From Candidatus Omnitrophota bacterium (GTDB lineage Bacteria > Omnitrophota > Koll11 > Gygaellales > Profunditerraquicolaceae), in assembly GCA_028717765.1 (NCBI GenBank), contig JAQUNE010000029.1, positions 1-12,726 on the forward strand: DNA of 12,726 nucleotides, read 5' to 3'. The notes beneath the pieces were generated by a model. The model was given only the letters and a program-made list of their open reading frames with translations. It was not told the origin of the DNA and did not search any database. Positions 1-6,158 of this stretch are shown here, piece by piece (position 1 is the stretch's first letter; each line of letters starts with the position of its first letter). The position numbers were made by a program, and so were the translations under genes.

Positions 1-695
1 TTATCCTGGTTTTAGGATGGATCAACCATCGTGATTTTGACCGCTCTGTTATCAATACGGAACTACGTGAACTTTTGATCATCGCTAAGTCAGCCAGCCA
101 TGATATTGAAAACGGCATCCTTGCAATTAAGCAGGAGCCCCAGTATATAGATAAGCTCATACAGCATATAAATGACGAGCAGGAATTTAATACTTTTGTG
201 ATGGATGATAAACATATTATTTTGAATGATCCGGTTAAAAGGCGCGTAGGAAAAAATATTCTTGAAGTTGGTAAGGAGGCCCTGAATGCAGAGGAGCTAG
301 TTAAGTTAAATACTTTTATTGAAAAGTTAGATTATCATGCTTCAGGAGCAGGAATGTTCATCTTTCCTACAAAAGATGCTAAGCCTAAGAAAGAAATGAA
401 ACTTTTTGCTTTTGCCCATTTACACGGGCAAAATGGCATTTATTCTGTGGTAGTAACAGAAAAGCTGAGCGCACTTACAGGCCCGATACATAGGAATTTA
501 AGGGATATATTGGTGTTGATAGGATTATTTTTTCTCATACTTTTGATTTTCGGCTATATTTTTTATCACATTCAAGAGAAAAGAATCGAAATGGAAACAG
601 CATCCCGCGCTTTAGAAATTATCAATAAACAATTGCATTGCGAAATTGATGATTATAGGTGCATTGAGAAAAACCTTAAAAATCAGAAAAAATGA
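1..695 (+). CDS. Cache-type membrane sensor protein, 5' end outside window; lacks a kinase domain
   Basis: The reading frame is open from base 3 to the TAA-free left edge, so the start lies upstream; the TTG at 75 is only an internal codon. 230 residues are visible. The first visible residues (ILVLGWI) look like the end of a first membrane helix. An extracytoplasmic region follows with Cache-like features: a strand and turn reading FVMDDKHIILNDP, then a conserved-looking VGKN, then a strand ending SVVVTEKLSAL. A second membrane helix covers about visible residues 169-188, and the cytoplasmic tail is a coiled-coil linker (NKQLHCEIDDYRCIEKNLK) of the kind that normally leads into a PAS or HisKA domain. 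Here a TGA ends the protein directly after the linker. What is seen is a two-helix periplasmic sensor with no output domain; that it is a kinase remnant, or a partner sensor acting in trans, is inference. It sits 6 bp before the next gene. Confidence 0.75.
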   Translation, partial: ILVLGWINHRDFDRSVINTELRELLIIAKSASHDIENGILAIKQEPQYIDKLIQHINDEQEFNTFVMDDKHIILNDPVKRRVGKNILEVGKEALNAEELVKLNTFIEKLDYHASGAGMFIFPTKDAKPKKEMKLFAFAHLHGQNGIYSVVVTEKLSALTGPIHRNLRDILVLIGLFFLILLIFGYIFYHIQEKRIEMETASRALEIINKQLHCEIDDYRCIEKNLKNQKK

Positions 696-701
696 TTTTG
701 C

Positions 702-1700
702 ATGGATAAGATAAAATACGAGTTTGACCCGCAGAATAGATTAAGCGTGGCCAATAGCAGCTTGCGGGGAATGAGAAAAGTTTTAGACGGGCAATTTAAA
801 ATTTCCGGCCGCAATAGCTTAACCTACCATATAAAATCTCCTATCCCTGATGAAATTAAATTGCCGCATCAGATAAAATTAAAAGGCACTTGGTCCTTAA
901 ACAAAAATCACCAGTTATGCTTTACCTTGGATAAATCGAGCAGGCAAACCTTTGGAGAGCAGCTGACATTTCAGGGTGAAATTATTGATGTGCGCAGAAA
1001 TTCTTTGCTTTTCAGCGTGATGACCCGGAGAAAAGAGGATTTATTATCTACATATATCCTTGAGTTGGCTGGTTGCTGGCAGGCAGATGAGCATAACCGG
1101 CTCACCTTTAGAGTCGATAAGGAAAATGGTATTTATGATTCTTTGGTTTTTGAGGGAGCCTGGCAGATAAATAACAATTATCAGATTACTTACAGTTATC
1201 AAAAGGAGTATCTTACAAGGAGAGCAAAGCAGATCCATCGCTTAATTTTTCAAGGACACTGGGAGATCAGAGATAAAGCTAGATTATCGTATCTTTTAGA
1301 TGTTAATTCGCTTTCAGGATTTGATTTTAATACAAGTATGGAAGTATTTAAAGAAGGCTATATTAAATATGAATTGGGTATCGGGCTCTTAGGAAGAAAA
1401 CAGCCGGTAAAACGCACAATCACATTCTTTGGTAAATGGGGGATTAAGAAAAATCTGGGTTTAGTTTTTGAGGTTAAGCGGCAAGGAAGAAAAATTCAGG
1501 TAATTGTTTTTGGCGCAGAAGTTAAACTCAGCGATAAAGACAAGGTATCGTTTAACCTGCGTAATAGCTTAAATCAAAAAATCGGCGCTGAATTAGAGTT
1601 GTCGCGGGATATCTTTTCTGGAGACGGGCAGGCATTTTTGCGCCTCTTGAAGTCAAAAGAGGAGGCAGCCATACTTGCCGGTATAGGATGGAGATGGTAG
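702..1700 (+). CDS. Beta-repeat protein of unknown function
   Basis: 332 residues that I do not recognise as a named family. The protein is built almost entirely of a degenerate repeat of about 30 residues: hydrophobic-x-Gly-x-Trp/Phe, a short polar turn rich in Asn/Lys/Asp, then a strand such as LTFRVDK. Repeat glycines are at about residues 30, 62, 92, 124, 152, 185, 244 and 271, with weaker copies at the N-terminus and near residue 214. Each unit would make a two-stranded hairpin, so an extended beta sheet, solenoid or propeller-like fold is plausible. There is no N-terminal signal peptide or membrane helix. The C-terminus ends in aromatic residues (GIGWRW), which resembles an outer-membrane strand, but without a secretion signal this is weak. 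The ATG has no clear Shine-Dalgarno sequence and lies 6 bp after the sensor stop, so it may depend on translation of that gene. Confidence 0.75.
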   Translation: MDKIKYEFDPQNRLSVANSSLRGMRKVLDGQFKISGRNSLTYHIKSPIPDEIKLPHQIKLKGTWSLNKNHQLCFTLDKSSRQTFGEQLTFQGEIIDVRRNSLLFSVMTRRKEDLLSTYILELAGCWQADEHNRLTFRVDKENGIYDSLVFEGAWQINNNYQITYSYQKEYLTRRAKQIHRLIFQGHWEIRDKARLSYLLDVNSLSGFDFNTSMEVFKEGYIKYELGIGLLGRKQPVKRTITFFGKWGIKKNLGLVFEVKRQGRKIQVIVFGAEVKLSDKDKVSFNLRNSLNQKIGAELELSRDIFSGDGQAFLRLLKSKEEAAILAGIGWRW

Positions 1701-1718
1701 GGGCAAGAAAGGTTTGTT

Positions 1719-1746
1719 TTGACTTTTCCTAAAAAAGAGGTATACT
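1719..1746 (+). promoter_or_regulatory. Predicted sigma-70-type promoter for the helicase leader
   Basis: TTGACT at 1719-1724 and TATACT at 1741-1746 are separated by 16 bp. Transcription would start near 1753. The next feature on the transcript is the terminator hairpin at 1785-1821, so this promoter should make either a roughly 70-nt RNA or, on read-through, the mRNA for the zinc-finger micro-ORF, helicase and acyltransferase. Confidence 0.6.
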
Positions 1747-1784
1747 ATACTAAAGTGTGGAATATCAGAGATTAGAAAATCTTA

Positions 1785-1821
1785 GGCCGTAAAGGAGACT
1801 ACTAACCTTTGCGGTCTTTTT
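1785..1821 (+). terminator. Intrinsic terminator in the leader, possible attenuator
   Basis: An 11-bp stem pairs 1785-1795 (GGCCGTAAAGG) with 1806-1816 (CCTTTGCGGTC), with two G-U pairs and a 10-base loop, and is followed directly by five T residues. It lies between a good promoter and the helicase genes rather than after a gene. The 5' arm and loop contain AAAGGAG, resembling a ribosome-binding site. Either it ends a small RNA or it controls read-through into the helicase operon. It could also stop transcription coming from the upstream beta-repeat gene. Confidence 0.75.
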
Positions 1822-1868
1822 GTTTATAAAGGGATAGCACCCAAAATGAGGGAGAATAAGTAAAAAAT

Positions 1869-2018
1869 ATGAAGAAAATTAAAACTTCGCTAAAAGGGAG
1901 GAAATGCAAATTTCCTCACTGCAAACATATATTGAGTATTTATAATCATGAGACATTTTGTCACGTCCACCTTGGACAGGTTATTCAGGACCATAAGAAA
2001 ATACACCACAGGATATGA
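1869..2018 (+). CDS. 49-residue zinc-finger micro-protein coupled to the helicase
   Basis: ATG at 1869 opens a 49-codon frame ending in TGA at 2016-2018. Its last bases form ATGA with the helicase start at 2015, a classic translational-coupling overlap. Four candidate zinc ligands are C13, C18, C31 and H34 (C-x4-C-x12-C-x2-H), with the segment LSIYN between the second and third. As I recall, a similar LS-x-YN arrangement occurs in small zinc-knuckle domains of other bacteria. The protein is strongly basic, rich in Lys and His, suiting nucleic-acid binding. GAGGGAG at 1848-1854 could be the ribosome site although 14 bp from the ATG is long. A role as partner or regulator of the RNA helicase is inferred from the coupling alone. 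Confidence 0.72.
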   Translation: MKKIKTSLKGRKCKFPHCKHILSIYNHETFCHVHLGQVIQDHKKIHHRI

Positions 2019-3277
2019 TCAATCATAAAGTGTCAAATAAAGTTGAGCCCAGTTTTTATGGCCTAGGCATTGCTCCGAAGATCCTGGAGATCTTAGAGCA
2101 CATCAAGTTTAAAGCGCCCACACCGATACAGGAAAAGGCAATTCCCCTAGCAATTCAAGGTAAGGATATCATCGGCATTGCCCAGACCGGCACTGGTAAG
2201 ACACATTCTTTTGCCATACCGATGGTACAACTTCTTGCGCAAAAAAAAGGTATTGGCCTGGTACTGGCACCTACCCGTGAATTGGCGATTCAAATTGAGG
2301 AGGCTTTTCAGGGGATAGTCCATCCTTTTGGGATGAGGACCGCTTGCCTTATCGGAGGCGCTCCGATGCAGGCACAGGTGACGGCATTACGTAAGAATCC
2401 CAGAATAGTAATTGCCACTCCCGGTAGGCTGATCGATCATATGGGGCAATGGAATTTTTTGCCAGATGAAGTAGTAATGCTTGTGCTTGATGAGGCAGAC
2501 CGTATGTTAGACATGGGGTTTGCTCCGCAGATTGAAAAGATCCTGCGTTTTTTACCGCAGGCGCGCCAAACCATGCTTTTTTCCGCGACCATTCCCAAAG
2601 AGATCATGGCAATAGCCGCTAAGTATATGAAGCTTCCTTTGTCAGTAGAGATCGCTCCTTCCGGGACAACTGTTGAGAAAGTCACCCAGGAATTATTTAT
2701 TGTGAAAAAAGAGTCAAAGTTGCGGCTTTTAGGTAAATTACTAGCGCAATACAAGGGTGCTGTACTTTTATTTTCTCGTACCAAGCATAATGCAAAAAAA
2801 ATCACCCGTTCAGTTAGGGATATGGGTTATAGTGTTGCAGAGATACATTCTAATCGTTCCCTGAATCAGCGCAGGGAAGCCTTGGATGGTTTTAAATCCG
2901 GCCGCTATAAGGTGCTGGTTGCTACAGATATTGCTGCCAGGGGTATTGATGTGGCGGGTATAGAGCTGGTGATTAATTATGATCTTCCGGAAGACGCGGA
3001 AAATTATGTGCATCGCATCGGCCGCACAGCACGTGCCGGACAGCGCGGGCATGCGGTTTCTTTTGCCACACCAGATCAGAGCAGTGACGTGCGTGATATA
3101 GAAAAGCTGATCAGGTCAGCGCTTCCTATTTCAAAACATCCTGAGTTTCCTTCGGAGGAATTTGTTAAGGGTGAGGGGAATTTTACTCAGAGACATCCGA
3201 GGCAGCAGCAGCGTAATAATAATTGGAAGAATAAATTTAGCCGGCCAAAAAACAAGAGCTCAAAATTTTATAGGTAA
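2015..3277 (+). CDS. rhlE: DEAD-box ATP-dependent RNA helicase, RhlE-type
   Basis: 420 residues with the full set of DEAD-box motifs in order: Q motif with F14 and Q39, Walker A AQTGTGKT (56-63), APTREL (85-90), GG (114-115), TPGR (135-138), DEAD (159-162) continuing RMLDMGF, SAT (190-192), the LLFSRT strand (251-256), ATDIAARGID (303-312) and HRIGRTAR (333-340). The two RecA-like domains are followed by a basic, Gln/Asn/Lys-rich tail from about 385, typical of RNA-binding extensions in this family. Such enzymes unwind short RNA duplexes in ribosome assembly, RNA decay or cold adaptation. The DEADRMLDMGF context and short tail favour the RhlE group over DbpA or CsdA. The start at 2015 overlaps the stop of the zinc-finger micro-ORF and has only a weak ribosome site of its own (CAGG), so initiation probably depends on coupling. 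Confidence 0.95.
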   Translation: MINHKVSNKVEPSFYGLGIAPKILEILEHIKFKAPTPIQEKAIPLAIQGKDIIGIAQTGTGKTHSFAIPMVQLLAQKKGIGLVLAPTRELAIQIEEAFQGIVHPFGMRTACLIGGAPMQAQVTALRKNPRIVIATPGRLIDHMGQWNFLPDEVVMLVLDEADRMLDMGFAPQIEKILRFLPQARQTMLFSATIPKEIMAIAAKYMKLPLSVEIAPSGTTVEKVTQELFIVKKESKLRLLGKLLAQYKGAVLLFSRTKHNAKKITRSVRDMGYSVAEIHSNRSLNQRREALDGFKSGRYKVLVATDIAARGIDVAGIELVINYDLPEDAENYVHRIGRTARAGQRGHAVSFATPDQSSDVRDIEKLIRSALPISKHPEFPSEEFVKGEGNFTQRHPRQQQRNNNWKNKFSRPKNKSSKFYR

Positions 3278-3280
3278 AAG

Positions 3281-3997
3281 ATGAAACAAACACTCGGTTC
3301 CGCGGTTATTTGGTTCGTAGGAATATTCCTTACGGTAGTATTATTTTTTGTCATGGCATTTGTCTCCATACTATTTTTCCCTTTTGATAGGAAGCGCAAA
3401 ATTACGCATGCCCAATGTTTCTGGTGGACCGATGCAGTGACTGCGTTAAACCCGTATTGGGATATTAAGGTCGAGGGCCTGGAAAATATTGACCATAAAA
3501 AAACCTACGTTGCAGTATCAAACCATCAGAGTTTGGCGGATATTGTATTGATGTATAAAACCAAGATGCAGTTTAAGTGGGTTGCTAAAGAAAGCCTCTT
3601 TAAGGTACCGGTTTTAGGATGGAATATGCTGCTTGCCAAGCATATCAGATTAAGGCGCGGTGAATTTTCCAGCATAAAAAATGTTTATAGAGAAGCTTCT
3701 CAGTGGCTGCGTAGCGGTGTTTCCGTGGTATTTTTCCCCGAAGGTACAAGAAGTAATGATCTGGGAGTGGGAGAATTCCAGAATGGGGCATTTAAATTAG
3801 CGATCAAAGAAAAGAAGCCCGTATTACCGATTCTTATACAAGGAACAAGGGATGCGATCCCAAAAGGAAGCTGGCGCTTTACCACTAAAACTACGTGTTT
3901 GATTAAAGTTTTACCTGCAATTGACACCTCTTTATACCAATCCAGTGATTATAGCCGATTGCGCGATGACGCCCGTGCGCAATTATGCAGCAATTAA
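3281..3997 (+). CDS. plsC: 1-acyl-sn-glycerol-3-phosphate acyltransferase (PlsC family)
   Basis: 238 residues, the usual size for PlsC. An N-terminal membrane helix covers about residues 9-33. The acyltransferase motifs are present in order: NHQSLAD (81-87) with the catalytic H82 and D87, a block with KVPVLGW and RLRRG (108-127), FPEGTRS (152-158) for glycerol-phosphate binding, and VLPILIQGT (181-189). The enzyme would transfer an acyl chain to lysophosphatidate to make phosphatidate at the inner membrane. It begins 3 bp after the helicase stop, so it is probably co-transcribed with it. Other acceptors, such as a different lyso-lipid, cannot be excluded from motifs alone. Confidence 0.92.
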   Translation: MKQTLGSAVIWFVGIFLTVVLFFVMAFVSILFFPFDRKRKITHAQCFWWTDAVTALNPYWDIKVEGLENIDHKKTYVAVSNHQSLADIVLMYKTKMQFKWVAKESLFKVPVLGWNMLLAKHIRLRRGEFSSIKNVYREASQWLRSGVSVVFFPEGTRSNDLGVGEFQNGAFKLAIKEKKPVLPILIQGTRDAIPKGSWRFTTKTTCLIKVLPAIDTSLYQSSDYSRLRDDARAQLCSN

Positions 3998-4038
3998 AAA
4001 ACAAAAACATTTTTGACAATTACAGGCTTTTTATTTCC

Positions 4039-4067
4039 TTGATTTCGTATTTTTACGGGTATATACT
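4039..4067 (+). promoter_or_regulatory. Predicted promoter of the kinase-receiver operon
   Basis: TTGATT at 4039-4044 and TATACT at 4062-4067 are exactly 17 bp apart, 21 bp before the kinase ATG. The spacer holds a small inverted repeat, CGTA-TTTT-TACG at 4046-4057. Start of transcription would be near 4074, giving a very short leader that contains the AGAGAGGG ribosome site at 4077-4084. Confidence 0.65.
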
Positions 4068-4088
4068 TATCTTTTAAGAGAGGGTAAG

Positions 4089-5747
4089 ATGGATGATAAA
4101 GAGAGAGTCCAGGAACAGCTGATCGAAGAGATAAATTCCCTTAGGAAAACTATTTCTGACCTGGAAAATATCGGTGTTCAATATAATCGAGTCGATGAGA
4201 AGCTTAGGGAAAGTGAGAGCCGCCTGAGCAAGGTGCTCGAGGCAATCCAAGAGGGAATCACTTTTAGCGATGAAACAGGGAATTTCTATGTCTATAATCC
4301 GGCAATGGAAAAACTGACAGGATATTCCATGGAAGAGGCCAATGCCTGTGATGATTTTATCAAACTTATCTATCCGCGTGGCGAAGACCGGGAGAATGCA
4401 TTAAAGGGGATCGAGCAACTCTACGCAACTAGAAAGATCCGCGAGTCCGAGGCGGTAATCAGTACAAAAAGCGGGGAATTAAAGGATGTGCACATCTACT
4501 CTTCGATTATTTCCTATAACGGAAATAATCTTTTTTTGAGCGTTTACCGTGATATCACCGAACGAAAGAAAACCGAGGAGCTCTTAAGAGTTAAAGAAGA
4601 ACGTTATCGCTTGCTCGCAAAAAATGTTTCTGATGTGGTCTGGACCATGGATTTAAATCTGCATTTTCAATTTTTTAGCCCCTCAGTGGAAAGGATCCTT
4701 GGCTACCACTATAAAGAGGCGGTTCTTCTTAGGATGGACCAAATTTTAATGCCGGATTCTTATGCTTTGGCATTAAGGACTATTGTAGAAGAAATAGCAT
4801 TAGAAGAAAAGAGGGGCAAGCAAGACCCGTTTCGTTACAGAACTTTAGAACTTGAAGAAATTCGTAAAGACGGCTCTACACTTTGGGTCGAGGTGAATGC
4901 GTCTTTTTTACGCGATACATCAGGAAAGGCGATTGGGATCTTGGGAGTTTCGCGCGATATCACTGAACGTAAGAAAGTTGGACTCGAATTGAGAGAAGCT
5001 TATGAGAAAATTAAAAATACGCAGGCACAGCTTATCCAGGCGGAGAAAATGGAAGCTGTTGGTGCCATGGCCAGCGGTATTGCACATGAGGTAAAAAATC
5101 CCTTAGCGATTATCTTGCAGTGTGTGAATTATTTAGAGGATAAATTTAGCGCGCCGAAAAAAAATATCCGTGAAGTCGTTCAGATGCTTAAGGATAATAT
5201 CGACAGGGCTGATAATATTATCCGGGCATTGATTGATTTTTCAAGGTTAACAGAACTAAATTTTAAGAAAGAGAATGTCAATTCTATACTAGAAAATTCC
5301 CTTAATTTAATCAAGCACGAGGCCGAATTTGAGAAGGTTGAAATTGTTCAGGAATTTAAAGAGCGTTTACCTGCAGTCTTGGTTGATAATAGAAAGATTG
5401 AACAGGTTTTTATTAATATTATCCTCAATGCCATTCAGGCCATGCCTAATGGAGGAAAAATTACCTTTCGCTCTTACCAGGTTTTTCCTGGCTGGAGGCA
5501 GTATGACCAAGAATTCGTAGTTGTAGAAATAGAAGATATGGGTATCGGTATCCCGGAAGAAAATCTTCAGAAGGTCTGGGACCCCTTTTTTACTACTAAA
5601 GGTGCTAGAGGCAGTGGTTTAGGATTAGCAGTTTCTAAGAGTATTATTGAGATGCATGATGGCTTTATTGAAATTGAGAGTAAAGTTGGAAAAGGCACGA
5701 AGGTAATCGTTGGCCTAAAAATTGCAAAAGGGGACAAATATGAATAA
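4089..5747 (+). CDS. Soluble PAS-PAS sensor histidine kinase
   Basis: 552 residues without membrane segments. An N-terminal coiled coil (about 1-45) leads into a first PAS domain (about 43-155, ending YRDITERKK) and a second PAS domain with PAC motif (about 170-295, ending SRDITERKK). The HisKA domain carries the phosphorylated histidine H333 in GIAHEVKNPLA. The ATPase domain shows the N box at N447, G1 motif EDMGIGIP with D483, VWDPFFTTK, and G2 GSGLGL (508-513). All catalytic residues are intact. It should sense a cytoplasmic ligand or redox state through its PAS domains and phosphorylate a receiver. The stop overlaps the start of the next receiver gene by 8 bp (ATGAATAA), so that receiver is the likely partner. 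Start chosen for the AGAGAGGG site 4 bp upstream. Confidence 0.93.
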   Translation: MDDKERVQEQLIEEINSLRKTISDLENIGVQYNRVDEKLRESESRLSKVLEAIQEGITFSDETGNFYVYNPAMEKLTGYSMEEANACDDFIKLIYPRGEDRENALKGIEQLYATRKIRESEAVISTKSGELKDVHIYSSIISYNGNNLFLSVYRDITERKKTEELLRVKEERYRLLAKNVSDVVWTMDLNLHFQFFSPSVERILGYHYKEAVLLRMDQILMPDSYALALRTIVEEIALEEKRGKQDPFRYRTLELEEIRKDGSTLWVEVNASFLRDTSGKAIGILGVSRDITERKKVGLELREAYEKIKNTQAQLIQAEKMEAVGAMASGIAHEVKNPLAIILQCVNYLEDKFSAPKKNIREVVQMLKDNIDRADNIIRALIDFSRLTELNFKKENVNSILENSLNLIKHEAEFEKVEIVQEFKERLPAVLVDNRKIEQVFINIILNAIQAMPNGGKITFRSYQVFPGWRQYDQEFVVVEIEDMGIGIPEENLQKVWDPFFTTKGARGSGLGLAVSKSIIEMHDGFIEIESKVGKGTKVIVGLKIAKGDKYE

Positions 5748-6120
5748 AAGCAGGATACTGATAATTGATGATGAAAAAGACTTTGTAAAAATTACTAAAA
5801 TGAATCTGGAAGAATCAGGAGAATATGAGGTTAAGGGGCTGTTATCTGCGAAAGATTTTCTTCCCCAGGTACATTCTTTCAAGCCGGATGTGATATTGCT
5901 GGATCTGCTTATGCCGGTAATCGGAGGTATTGAAGCGTGTCAAATGTTAAATAATGACCCTATTGGTAAAGGGATCCCGATTATTATCCTTTCTGCCCTA
6001 GATAAGAAAACTGATAAAATTAAAGCGTATAAGGAAGGAATTGTAGACTATCTTGTAAAGCCGATAGATAAAAAAGACCTTATCGCAAAGATAGAAAAGG
6101 TCTTGCAACTCAAGAAATAA
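5740..6120 (+). CDS. Receiver-only response regulator 1
   Basis: 126 residues forming a single CheY-like receiver: acidic pair D10-D11, phosphoacceptor D55 in VILLDLLMP, S85 at the Thr/Ser switch position, and K107 in LVKP. There is no DNA-binding or enzymatic output domain. The ATG at 5740 is preferred to the in-frame TTG at 5722 because AAAGGGG lies at the right distance and the receiver fold begins directly at RILIIDD. The gene overlaps the upstream kinase stop by 8 bp. Possible roles are a phosphorelay intermediate, a protein-interaction regulator, or a phosphate sink for the neighbouring kinases; the sequence does not decide among them. Confidence 0.92.
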   Translation: MNKSRILIIDDEKDFVKITKMNLEESGEYEVKGLLSAKDFLPQVHSFKPDVILLDLLMPVIGGIEACQMLNNDPIGKGIPIIILSALDKKTDKIKAYKEGIVDYLVKPIDKKDLIAKIEKVLQLKK

Positions 6121-6158
6121 AACTTCGTATTTTTTGCTAAACGCCCACCTGTTTACAA

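Noticed and set aside
1820..1848. Second promoter between the leader terminator and the micro-ORF
   Set aside because: TTGTTT with a 17-bp gap to AAAATG is a poor match in AT-rich sequence.
1904..1945. Thirteen-codon frame starting after GGGAGG within the zinc-finger micro-ORF
   Set aside because: The ribosome-like site is too close to the ATG, the frame is very short and ends far from the helicase start; the 1869 frame has ligand residues and the ATGA overlap.
2437..2805. Minus-strand open frame of 122 codons
   Set aside because: It lies wholly opposite the conserved helicase motifs, has no family features and no ribosome site.
4013..4018. Consensus TTGACA as -35 of the kinase operon
   Set aside because: No acceptable -10 lies 16-18 bp downstream; TTGATT/TATACT at 17 bp is better.
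5329..5520. Plus-strand 63-codon frame inside the first kinase
   Set aside because: It overlaps the catalytic ATPase domain in another frame and shows no motif.
5722..5739. TTG start extending receiver 1 by six residues
   Set aside because: The ATG at 5740 has a purine-rich ribosome site and starts at the first receiver strand.
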